Source of the DNA: Fibrobacterales bacterium Fibro_02
Lineage (GTDB): Bacteria > Fibrobacterota > Fibrobacteria > Fibrobacterales > Fibrobacteraceae
DNA length: 40,603 bases
Direction of reading: 5' to 3'
Assembly: GCA_001603905.1 (NCBI GenBank)
Contig: LVAE01000026.1
Span: 1 to 40,603 of the forward strand
In this document: positions 29,390-37,156 of the stretch, piece by piece
Numbering within the stretch: the first letter of the stretch is position 1
Layout of the letters: the number at the start of each line of letters is the position of its first letter
Notes under the pieces: model-generated
What the model saw: only the letters and a program-made list of their open reading frames with translations
Database searches by the model: none
What the model was told of the DNA's origin: nothing
Program-made: the position numbers and the translations under genes

Positions 29390-30760
29390 GTGGATTATTC
29401 CAACGAAAAACCGCTACTTGCCGTGATTAGCCAAGGTTGCGCAGCCAACTTTGGCGACGGTGAAAAAATCGCCCGCGTTTTCGCTGAAGACTACCGCGTT
29501 GTCTTTGGAATGCCTAAAGAAGCTACTAACGGCGAAACAGAAAAGCCCGCGGCCTTCGTACTGAATGTATGCACCGTCAAGGGAAACGCAAGCGCGTTAA
29601 AGCTGCTGCGCGAAGCCATGAGCACGGCCCCAGAGGCGAGATTATTTATTACGGGATGTGCGCCGAAAGATTTTCGAGAAGATGTCGCCAGAATTTCAAA
29701 CAAAGTAACATTCACAAGTTTGAAGGAACTGCTGCAACAAGGGGATAACAATCCTACCAAAGTCATCCTCGACCCTGGAGTGCGTAGCACGATAGGGAAG
29801 GGGATCCATCAAAGAAATCATTTCTGGATTCCGTCGCCACTCCGTGGCTCCAGAATGACAGGAGTTCTCCGGGAATCGCCGCTGGTGGGTATCGTGAACA
29901 TTGAGGAAGGTTGTCTCGATGCCTGCGCCTACTGTTCCACGCGACTCGTAAAGGGCCGCCTGCACAGCTACCCCGCCGCAGATATCGTGCAACAGGTCAA
30001 AAGCCTCGTTGCTGACGGCTGCATCGAGATTCAGCTGACGGGTCAAGACTGCGGCTGCTACGGATTCGATACAGGCACAAACCTCGCCGAACTGGTGCAG
30101 CGAATTCTTGACGAAGTTCCTGGCGACTACAAGATGCGCCTAGGCATGGGCAACCCCCGTCACATGTTGCGTTACACCGACTCCCTCCTGAAATGTTTCG
30201 ACGACGAGCGCGTCTACAAGTTCATCCATCTACCCGTCCAGAGCGGAAGCGAGAAAATCCTCAAGGCAATGAACCGCAAGCATTCCGCCCAGGACTACGT
30301 TGACCTCGCCGAAGCATTCAACAGGATTCGCCAATTCACGCTCAGCACCGACCTCATCGTCGGTTTTCCTGGCGAATCGGAGCGGGACTTTCAGGACACC
30401 TTGGCCATCCTCGAAAAGACCCGCCCGACGGTCTGCAACATTACCCGCTTCGTGCCGCGCCCGAACACCCCCGCATTCAATATGCAAGGCGCCGTTCCCG
30501 ACAGCATCAAGCACGAGCGTTCCGCCGCCCTTGCAGAAGCCTTCCAGCGAATTGCCGCCGAAAACAATTCCCGTTGGATTGGCACTACCGAAACGGTCGT
30601 CATCGAAAAAAACGGCTACCGCAAGGGCACCTACATTGCCCGGAACGCCGCCTACCGCCCCGTCGCTATCACCAGCGAGGCACCGCTACAGCCGGGCGAA
30701 AGGTTCACCGTCACGATAACCGCCGCAGAACCCTTCGCCCTTATCGGCAAAAGAGCCTAA
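29390..30760 (+). CDS. Archaeal-type MiaB-like tRNA methylthiotransferase (e-MtaB/CDKAL1 group), with repeat-derived insert
   Basis: A radical-SAM enzyme expected to turn t6A37 of tRNA into ms2t6A. It begins at GTG 29390 with GGTAAGG upstream. The UPF0004 domain has Cys17, Cys61 (LNVCTVKGNA) and Cys90; the radical-SAM Cys are 175, 179 and 182 (CLDACAYC); a TRAM domain ends the protein. RGRLHSYPAADIV-like sequence, LTGQDCGCYGFDTGTNLAEL and NVCTVK match the archaeal/eukaryotic branch (e-MtaB, CDKAL1) more than bacterial MiaB or MtaB. About 20 residues (near 139-160) between the first two domains are encoded by a palindromic repeat. The gene follows the SpoIID gene by 4 bases. Confidence 0.85.
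   Translation: MDYSNEKPLLAVISQGCAANFGDGEKIARVFAEDYRVVFGMPKEATNGETEKPAAFVLNVCTVKGNASALKLLREAMSTAPEARLFITGCAPKDFREDVARISNKVTFTSLKELLQQGDNNPTKVILDPGVRSTIGKGIHQRNHFWIPSPLRGSRMTGVLRESPLVGIVNIEEGCLDACAYCSTRLVKGRLHSYPAADIVQQVKSLVADGCIEIQLTGQDCGCYGFDTGTNLAELVQRILDEVPGDYKMRLGMGNPRHMLRYTDSLLKCFDDERVYKFIHLPVQSGSEKILKAMNRKHSAQDYVDLAEAFNRIRQFTLSTDLIVGFPGESERDFQDTLAILEKTRPTVCNITRFVPRPNTPAFNMQGAVPDSIKHERSAALAEAFQRIAAENNSRWIGTTETVVIEKNGYRKGTYIARNAAYRPVAITSEAPLQPGERFTVTITAAEPFALIGKRA
29818..29858. repeat. Palindromic repeat inserted in frame inside the methylthiotransferase gene
   Basis: TCATtTCTGG...CCAGAATGA outer arms with an inner perfect stem GCCAC-tcc-GTGGC (29836-29848), followed by CA to give ATGACA. 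It is the same style of TGTCAT palindrome as the intergenic copies in this window and encodes part of a polar linker without breaking the frame. Confidence 0.8.
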
Positions 30761-30765
30761 TTTTC

Positions 30766-30773
30766 TAAATTTG
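30766..30773 (+). promoter_or_regulatory. Probable -10 box (TAAATTTG) of the NSS transporter
   Basis: TAAATTTG, 23 bases before the transporter ATG, with AAAGGGA as ribosome site between. Exact match to TAnnTTTG; no clear upstream element. Confidence 0.4.
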
Positions 30774-30796
30774 TCCCCAAAATAAAGGGATAAAAA

Positions 30797-32449
30797 ATGA
30801 AAAACTCTAGAGACAACTGGGGTTCCAAACTCGGCGTCATCCTCGCAGTCGCAGGTTCTGCCGTCGGCCTTGGAAACTTTTTGCGATTTCCTGTTCAAGC
30901 CGCTACAAACGGTGGTGGCGCCTTCATTATTCCTTACCTCATCGCCTTTCTGCTCCTGGGCATTCCCCTTTCGTGGATGGAATGGACGCTTGGCCGCGCC
31001 GCAGGTAACAAGCACCATGGTACCGCTCCGGGAGGATTCCACTACATTCTGAACAAGAAGCCCTGGGCCAAGCATCTCGGTTCGCTAGGACTTCTTCCCC
31101 CGCTGTTCATCAGTTTCTACTACATCTTTATCCAATCTTGGATTTTGGCGTTCACCTACTATTCCGCCACAGGCAAACTGATGGAAGTCGTCGCCGGCGG
31201 TTACGAACCGATGAAGGAATTCTTCGGCAACTATATCATGCTGAATACCAAAATCGGTCCAATTCCTGCGGCCATTCTCTTCTTCTTGCTCACGTTCGCC
31301 TGCAACATGGGACTTCTCTCCTTCGGCGTACGCAAGGGCATTGAACGTGTAAACAAGATTACCATGCCGATTCTCTTGATCATGGGCATCATTCTTGTGG
31401 TGCGCGTGCTTACGATTACCGATATCGGTAAGGGACTCGCTTTCGTGTGGAACCCGAACCTTTCCGAAATTCTCAACCCCACGGTTTGGCTTGCGGCTTC
31501 TGGCCAGGTATTCTTTACCATGAGCCTCGGTATGGGCATCGTTTTCTGCTACGCCAGTTACCTGAAGCCCAAGGAAGACCTGGTGCTTTCGTCTTTAACG
31601 GCAAGTGCCACCAATGGCTTTGCCGAAATTATCCTTGGCGGCACCATCGTGATTCCGATGGCAGTTCTTATTGCCGGCAACAACATCGAAGAATGCGCAA
31701 AGCTCGGTACCTTCGGCCTCGGTTTCCAGACCATGCCGTTCGTGTTCGGCCAGCTGCCCTTTGGCGGATTCTTCCAGACACTGTGGTTTGCCATGCTCTT
31801 TATCGCAGGCGTCACCAGCGCCATCTCGATTATCCAGCCGCTGATCAGTTTCTGTGAAGACGACCTGAAGTTTAGCCGCAAGGGCTCCATTACCGCCACC
31901 GGTACAGTGACCTTCTTGGGAGGTCTTGTGGGTATTTTCGGCCTTGCCGCGGGTGCAGTTGACGAGCTCGACTTCTGGGGAGGCAGCTTCCTGCTGGTGG
32001 TTCTCGGAACCATTCAGGCATTCATATTCTCGTTCGTTCTCGGTCGCCGTAAGTCTGACGTAATTGGCGAAGACGGCAAGCCGGAATGCGAAGCTTTCGC
32101 CCTGATGAACGACGGCGCCGCCTTGAAACTCCCCCGTTTCTTTAGGCCGATCATTATGTACGTGTGCCCGATTTACCTGGCTGTCGTGCTGGTCGCCTGG
32201 ATCATTCACGACGGCATGGGCGTGCTCCTGTTGAGCAACGTTCCGGCCGATGCCAAGGTGACATTCCTCGGCAGCGAATTCTCGCAGATTGGCTTTACCT
32301 GGGGCGTTCGCGGATTCCTACTCGCTCTCGTGGTGCTCTTGAATATTGCCATCTACTACGCCTGGAAAAAGAACGGCCCCGCCGAAACCCAAGCAAATAC
32401 ACACAAGCAGAACATGGCTATCGGTGATTCCGACAACGAGGAGGCATAA
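30797..32449 (+). CDS. Neurotransmitter:sodium symporter (NSS) family transporter
   Basis: A 550-residue inner-membrane carrier of the LeuT fold with about 12 helices. The first helix has the family signature NWGSKLGVILAVAGSAVGLGNFLRFP with the unwound AVGLGN sodium/substrate site; helix 6 and 8 regions (GQVFFTMSLGMGIVFCYASY, FIAGVTSAISIIQPL) are also typical. NSS proteins import amino acids with Na+. The 12-helix form with a tiny partner gene resembles the MetP-MetS methionine/alanine systems, so an amino acid is the likely substrate; the exact one cannot be told. A 33-residue membrane peptide follows after 1 base. Confidence 0.93.
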   Translation: MKNSRDNWGSKLGVILAVAGSAVGLGNFLRFPVQAATNGGGAFIIPYLIAFLLLGIPLSWMEWTLGRAAGNKHHGTAPGGFHYILNKKPWAKHLGSLGLLPPLFISFYYIFIQSWILAFTYYSATGKLMEVVAGGYEPMKEFFGNYIMLNTKIGPIPAAILFFLLTFACNMGLLSFGVRKGIERVNKITMPILLIMGIILVVRVLTITDIGKGLAFVWNPNLSEILNPTVWLAASGQVFFTMSLGMGIVFCYASYLKPKEDLVLSSLTASATNGFAEIILGGTIVIPMAVLIAGNNIEECAKLGTFGLGFQTMPFVFGQLPFGGFFQTLWFAMLFIAGVTSAISIIQPLISFCEDDLKFSRKGSITATGTVTFLGGLVGIFGLAAGAVDELDFWGGSFLLVVLGTIQAFIFSFVLGRRKSDVIGEDGKPECEAFALMNDGAALKLPRFFRPIIMYVCPIYLAVVLVAWIIHDGMGVLLLSNVPADAKVTFLGSEFSQIGFTWGVRGFLLALVVLLNIAIYYAWKKNGPAETQANTHKQNMAIGDSDNEEA

Positions 32450-32450
32450 C

Positions 32451-32552
32451 ATGGAATTTTCTACAAGCGGCCTGATCTTTATGATCCTTTCGTGGGCAGG
32501 CATTATTGGAATGTGCACCTTCTGCTTCTATAAGGTGTTCAAGAAAAAATAG
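32451..32552 (+). CDS. 33-residue membrane peptide, MetS-like NSS small subunit
   Basis: ATG 32451 follows the transporter stop by one base, with GAGGAGG about 10 bases upstream inside the transporter's end. The product is one hydrophobic helix (SGLIFMILSWAGIIGMCTF) with a basic end (YKVFKKK), N-out/C-in by the positive-inside rule. Size, topology and place match the small subunits (MetS type) that accompany some 12-helix NSS transporters and are needed for uptake in Corynebacterium. Sequence similarity at this length is weak; context is the main support. Confidence 0.75.
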   Translation: MEFSTSGLIFMILSWAGIIGMCTFCFYKVFKKK

Positions 32553-32593
32553 ACGAAAGAACGGACCTTCGGTCCTACAGACGAAAGATTAAC

Positions 32594-35500
32594 ATGAAAC
32601 TTACGAAATACAAGAGTTCCGTTGCGTACCTGATTTTTGTTTTCTGTAGCATTTTTGTGCAAATGGGCCTGTTCGTCCACTTCCAGCGGTGGCTGTCCTT
32701 TTCGTTCGAAGGGTCCGCCTTCTGGTGGCGCAGCATGTTGCTTCAGTTTGCCATTTTTGCACCGAGCATCTTTATGATGCCTGCCGCCAGCTACTTTGCT
32801 GGCCGTTACCACAAGGGCCGCGTCATGGCGTGGAGCTCCGTGGGAATGCTCGCTTCGGTGATTGCCGTCGTGGTCTGCTACGTGGCGGGAGCAGAATGGG
32901 TCGCCTACGGTCTATTGCTCTTGTACGGTATCTTCCTTGCAATTTTGAGCCCGGCCAAGCTCGGCATCATGAAAGAGATGGTCGAAAGCGAAGACCTCGT
33001 GAAGGTGAACTCCTGGTACATGGCGCTTTCAGTACTCGGTACCGCTGCAGCGGCCTTCTTTGCCATGGGGCTCTCGGGTCGCCCCGACTCCCCCGTAAGC
33101 ATTGACCTTACGTTGTGGATTTATCTAGGTCTAAGCGTCGTGACGACGATTGCAGGTTTCTGCATCAAGGTCGGCGAAAGGCACGACAACCTCAAGATGC
33201 GTTCGCCCATGCGTAATTTTTCGGCCACCTGGAGCCATCCGATTATACGCCTTTCAATTCTCGGTCTTGCCGCCTTCTGGGGAGTCACGCAGATTTTCTT
33301 GATTCTTATCCAGAACATGACCGACATGCTGAACACCGCCGTCATCCCCGTTTCGATGTTCATCGTAACGGCGGGCTATGTCATCGGCTCCTTCTCGGCT
33401 AGCAAGGCATCGAAGGGCTTCGTCGAAACAGGCCTCATCCCGTTTGCTGCGGCAGCATCCGCTATCACCATGTTCGCCCTCCCGTTCGTGCATAACGCCT
33501 GGTTGCAGGCAATCCTTTACGGTATCATCGGCTGGAGCACGGGCTGCGCCTTCGTGATTTTGCGTACGGTCATCCAGAGCTACACCCGTCCCGATACGGC
33601 AGGCCGCATCCATGCTGTTGCGAACTGCATCCAGATGGCCTTCCTCGTGCTCATCATGGGCGGCCAGACGCTCCTCCTGATCTTTACGCCGATTACCCTC
33701 GACTACTGCTTTATGATTCTCGCGGTCATTCTTGCGATTTGCTTTATCGCGAACCTCAAGAATAACCCGATGGCCCTTCTGCGTGCAGCGCTCCGTTTTG
33801 CATTCGCCTTCGTATTCCGCTACAAGGTCAAGGTGATGGGCGTGCAGAACATTCCTGAAAGTGGTCCGGTGCTTCTCGTGGGTCCGCATTTCAGCTTTAT
33901 TGACTGGGCGGTTCTCCAGATTGCATCTCCCAGGCCGCTCCGCATCGCAAGCAACCGCAACACATTCGCCGACTGGTACCAGCGCTGGTTCTTCCACGGG
34001 AACTTCCTGATTAGCATCAACCGCCGCGACCCGGCGCCCGCCATGGAAGAAATCCACAAGGCGCTCCTGAACGGTGAAGCAGTCGTCATCTTCCCCGAAG
34101 GCGAAGTCTCCAAGACCCCATTCGTCTCAACCTTCTCGCTAGATTACTCCAAGGCCATCGAAGGCACCGAAGCCCAGATTATTCCGTTCTACATTCAGGG
34201 CCTCTGGGGCAGCCGCTACAGCCACGCCAGCGAAAGCGTGAACCGTCCGCAGTCCTTCAACCGCGTCATCAGTGTCGGCTTCTCCAAGCCGCTCCCGACG
34301 AACGCCACCGAAAAGGATATCCGCCACGACCTTGAACTTCTGGACACGGACATCTGGAACGCCGCCATGGACTGCTCCGCATCCATCGTTCCGCTTTGGT
34401 TCAAGGCCATGCGCAAGCGCCGCTCCCGCGTGATCCTGATCGACCCCGCCGGTAACCACGTGAACGGTTACGGCATGATCCGCCTATGCCACTATTTCGG
34501 TAAAATCATCAAGTCCGCCGCGAAAAACGATCGCCACGTGGGCTTTATGCTTCCCACCAGCCGCGACGCCGCACTCGGCATTATGTCGATCCTCGGCACC
34601 GGCAAGACGACAGTGAACCTGAACTACTCCGCACCGGTCGACACGATTCTCGGTTGCATCGAAAAAGCGGACCTCACTACCGTTGTCACGACGCACGCCT
34701 TCTTTGACAAGCTCTGCGGAAAGAACGCCGCCTTCGCACAAATCGCAGGCAAGTGCCAGATGATTTACCTGGACGAAGAAGAAGCAAAGATGTCGACGAT
34801 ATGCCGTTTTGTTTCGGCATTCATCATCCACTTCTGCCCGGCCGCAATACTTCGCCGTCTGTGGTTTACCGCCGCGAACCTGAACGACGACGCAGTCATC
34901 CTGTTCAGCTCGGGTTCCGAAGGTACGCCGAAGGGTGTCGAGCTTACGCACAAGAACGTCATTTCGAACGCCCAGCAGTGCGACCACATCGTAAAGCTCT
35001 GCCGCACCGATGTGATGACAGCACTCCTCCCGCTGTTCCATTCGTTCGGCTTTACCATGACCTACATGATGCCGCTTTTGGACGGAGTCCCGATGGTGCT
35101 CTGCCCCGACCCGACGGATATCAAGACGCTCGCCCGCGTGTGCGCCCAGTACAAGACCACCATCATGATGGGCACGCCGACCTTCCTCCGCGCCATCGCC
35201 ATCAACCGCTGGGTTCACCCGATGTGTTTGGATTCGCTGCGCTACATTATCGCCGGTGCCGAAAAGCTCCGTCCCGAAATGCGCGAATCTTTCAAGCTCA
35301 AGTTCGGCAAGGACGTCTACGAAGGTTACGGTTGTACAGAACTTACGCCGCTCACGACGCTCAACGCCCCAAATGTCCTGCTCGACGACTTCCTGACCAT
35401 GGAAAAGTGCTCAGACACCTCGAGTATCGGCATGTCCGTGCCGGGCTCCATCTGCGCCATCATCGACCCGGAAACCAACGAATTCCTGCCGCAAGGTGAA

Positions 35501-35986
35501 GAAGGTATGCTGGTCGTTACCGGTCCTCAGGTGATGAAGGGCTACCTCAAGGACAAAGAAAAAACAGACAGCGTCATCCTGGAAATCAACGGACGCCGCT
35601 GGTACAAGACCGGAGACAAGTGCAAGATTACCCCGGACGGATTCGTGCAGATCCTCGGCCGCTACAGCCGCTTTGCCAAGCTCGGTGGCGAAATGATTTC
35701 TCTCACCGCCGTGGAACTCCGTATCGCAGAATCCAAGATTATGGACGACCACGAATTCGCCGTGACCGCCGTTCCCGATTCCGCCAAGGGCGAACGCATC
35801 GTTCTTTTGGTAAAGGACGGCGATGCCGAAGAAATTTCCCGCAAGCTCCGCAAGTCGGGCATTCCGCCGCTCATGCAGCCGGGTGCCGTATTCAGTGTCG
35901 ATCAGATTCCGAAGCTCGGATCCGGCAAATGGGACTTCAACGGGATGAAAAAGCTCGCTTTGGAACTGGTAGACGAGAAAAAATAG
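32594..35986 (+). CDS. LplT-PlsC-acyl-ACP synthetase fusion (Aas-like)
   Basis: A 1130-residue three-domain membrane protein. Residues 1-395 are an MFS carrier like LplT, which flips lysophospholipids inward. Residues 405-600 are a PlsC acyltransferase with HFSFID (His432, Asp437) and FPEGEVSKT (from 500). Residues about 640-1130 are an AMP-forming synthetase with FSSGSEGTPKGVELTHKN, YEGYGCTELTP, WYKTGDK and the catalytic Lys near 1112 (LGSGKWD). Together they would import lysophospholipid, activate a fatty acid and re-acylate it. In E. coli lplT and aas are separate adjacent genes; the full fusion is known in various Gram-negatives. It follows the NSS pair by 41 bases. Confidence 0.93.
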   Translation: MKLTKYKSSVAYLIFVFCSIFVQMGLFVHFQRWLSFSFEGSAFWWRSMLLQFAIFAPSIFMMPAASYFAGRYHKGRVMAWSSVGMLASVIAVVVCYVAGAEWVAYGLLLLYGIFLAILSPAKLGIMKEMVESEDLVKVNSWYMALSVLGTAAAAFFAMGLSGRPDSPVSIDLTLWIYLGLSVVTTIAGFCIKVGERHDNLKMRSPMRNFSATWSHPIIRLSILGLAAFWGVTQIFLILIQNMTDMLNTAVIPVSMFIVTAGYVIGSFSASKASKGFVETGLIPFAAAASAITMFALPFVHNAWLQAILYGIIGWSTGCAFVILRTVIQSYTRPDTAGRIHAVANCIQMAFLVLIMGGQTLLLIFTPITLDYCFMILAVILAICFIANLKNNPMALLRAALRFAFAFVFRYKVKVMGVQNIPESGPVLLVGPHFSFIDWAVLQIASPRPLRIASNRNTFADWYQRWFFHGNFLISINRRDPAPAMEEIHKALLNGEAVVIFPEGEVSKTPFVSTFSLDYSKAIEGTEAQIIPFYIQGLWGSRYSHASESVNRPQSFNRVISVGFSKPLPTNATEKDIRHDLELLDTDIWNAAMDCSASIVPLWFKAMRKRRSRVILIDPAGNHVNGYGMIRLCHYFGKIIKSAAKNDRHVGFMLPTSRDAALGIMSILGTGKTTVNLNYSAPVDTILGCIEKADLTTVVTTHAFFDKLCGKNAAFAQIAGKCQMIYLDEEEAKMSTICRFVSAFIIHFCPAAILRRLWFTAANLNDDAVILFSSGSEGTPKGVELTHKNVISNAQQCDHIVKLCRTDVMTALLPLFHSFGFTMTYMMPLLDGVPMVLCPDPTDIKTLARVCAQYKTTIMMGTPTFLRAIAINRWVHPMCLDSLRYIIAGAEKLRPEMRESFKLKFGKDVYEGYGCTELTPLTTLNAPNVLLDDFLTMEKCSDTSSIGMSVPGSICAIIDPETNEFLPQGEEGMLVVTGPQVMKGYLKDKEKTDSVILEINGRRWYKTGDKCKITPDGFVQILGRYSRFAKLGGEMISLTAVELRIAESKIMDDHEFAVTAVPDSAKGERIVLLVKDGDAEEISRKLRKSGIPPLMQPGAVFSVDQIPKLGSGKWDFNGMKKLALELVDEKK

Positions 35987-36007
35987 GCGTTCTCTCCTAA
36001 AATATTG

Positions 36008-36013
36008 TATATT
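36008..36013 (+). promoter_or_regulatory. Probable -10 box (TATATT) of the RidA gene
   Basis: TATATTAAG, 42 bases before the RidA ATG in an AT-rich gap of 63 bases. No clear -35. Confidence 0.35.
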
Positions 36014-36049
36014 AAGTTGTATAGGAGTAGAACAAAAAAAGGAGTCCAA

Positions 36050-36556
36050 ATGGATCAAATCGTCAAAAAAGTACAAGAACTGGGGCTAACGCTCCCCCAA
36101 TGCCCGGCACCGATTGCCGCATATGTCCCGGCCACCCGCAACGGCGACACCATTTTTGTTTCGGGTCAGCTTCCGTCGGTCAACGGGGATTTTTCGGCAT
36201 TCTGTGGATCGGTCCCGAAAGATATTTCTGTTGAAAAGGCTGCCGAAGGCGCCGCCATCTGCCTTATGAACAACGTGGCCGCCGCCCTTACCCTGCTCGA
36301 AGAAGACGAAACCCTTCGACTTGTGCAGATGCAGGGCTTTGTGCAATCCGCCGAAGGTTTCCATGAACAGCCCGCGGTACTGAACGGAGCAAGCGAACTG
36401 GCCGTCAAGATTTTCGGCGAAAACGGTAAACACGCCCGAACCGCCGTCGGAGTGAGCGCGCTTCCCAAGAATGTCGCAGTCGAAATCAGCTGCACCTTCC
36501 AGGTCATCAAGGCCGAAGCCAAGTTCACCGGCCGCTACGGCTGGATCGAAGGATAA
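36050..36556 (+). CDS. RidA/YjgF/YER057c family protein
   Basis: From ATG 36050, with AAGGAG 6 bases upstream, the protein is 168 residues; the open frame 15 codons further upstream has no ribosome site. The RidA core is clear: PIAAYVPATRNGDTIFVSGQLPSVNGDF, a central helix with MNNVAAAL, and GENGKHARTAVGVSALPKNVAVEI, including the Arg in ARTAVGV that binds the substrate carboxylate. RidA hydrolyses reactive enamine/imine intermediates; this longer subgroup (YjgF-like with 150-160 residues) is less characterised. It is a single-gene unit with a strong terminator. Confidence 0.92.
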   Translation: MDQIVKKVQELGLTLPQCPAPIAAYVPATRNGDTIFVSGQLPSVNGDFSAFCGSVPKDISVEKAAEGAAICLMNNVAAALTLLEEDETLRLVQMQGFVQSAEGFHEQPAVLNGASELAVKIFGENGKHARTAVGVSALPKNVAVEISCTFQVIKAEAKFTGRYGWIEG

Positions 36557-36579
36557 TTTCTATTAAATCAGATTATTGA

Positions 36580-36606
36580 GCCCACTCAACCCGAGTGGGC
36601 TTTTTT
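36580..36606 (+). terminator. Intrinsic terminator of the RidA gene
   Basis: GCCCACTC-aaccc-GAGTGGGC followed by TTTTTT, 24 bases after the stop. Its T-run reaches the end of the convergent HD-domain gene. Confidence 0.93.
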
Positions 36607-37109
36607 CATACCGAAACAGTCTTTATCCAGTCGCGCATTTCATAGACATCGACGTTTGCCTGCAAGGACTTGTGGGCGATTCTTGCCCCCGGCATCGTCG
36701 CCATTTTTTTCGGATTAAGCGACATGCCCACGCGGCCGAGGTCTAGGCGGTCGGCGTCGTAGCAGGTATTGATGGTCGGATCATCGGTCTGATGTTCCTT
36801 GGTATGGTAGAAGCAGGCATGATACAGTTGGTCAAACTGTTCCTGCGTAATATCAAGAAGGCCCTTTTCGAAACATTCCTTGGCGAAGGCGGCACCGCGC
36901 TCGCCATGAGTTTCGTCGTAGCCGTCATCTTCGCGCTTGCAGTCGTGAAAGAGAGCGAACAGTCGCACGACTGTCACGTCGGCACCTGTAATGGGCGCGA
37001 GAAGCAAGCCGTTGAATTCCACCTGCCGCCAATGAGCAAGTCCATGAATCGTCGAATCCACGATTCGATTGCTATAGACAAACTCTTGTAAGGCGGCAAA
37101 ATCTAGCAT
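36606..37109 (-). CDS. HD-domain phosphohydrolase-like protein
   Basis: A 167-residue soluble protein with the HD-superfamily metal site: His22 and His26 in IHGLAHW, His55-Asp56 in FALFHDCKRE, a later His pair in CFYHT-KEHQ, and Asp in CYDADRLDLGRVG. Substrate is unknown; HD enzymes cleave phosphate esters of nucleotides or signalling nucleotides. The ATG sits one base past a TGTCAT-type repeat whose end (GAAGGATC) supplies the only purine-rich ribosome site, with a short spacing of about 3 bases. It lies downstream of mutS on the same strand, and could be cotranscribed with scpB-mutS. Confidence 0.82.
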   Translation of the reverse strand: MLDFAALQEFVYSNRIVDSTIHGLAHWRQVEFNGLLLAPITGADVTVVRLFALFHDCKREDDGYDETHGERGAAFAKECFEKGLLDITQEQFDQLYHACFYHTKEHQTDDPTINTCYDADRLDLGRVGMSLNPKKMATMPGARIAHKSLQANVDVYEMRDWIKTVSV

Positions 37110-37110
37110 A

Positions 37111-37148
37111 GATCCTTCGACTTCACTTCGTTACGCTCAGGATGACAC
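37111..37148 (-). repeat. TGTCAT palindromic repeat between mutS and the HD gene
   Basis: Minus strand reads TGTCATCCTGAGC ... GAAGGATC, with outer arms ATCCT/AGGAT. It fills nearly the whole gap between the two genes. At its mutS-side end, ATGACAC-acaac-GTGTCAT (37142-37160) forms a further small palindrome overlapping the mutS stop codon. Confidence 0.75.
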
Positions 37149-37156
37149 ACAACGTG

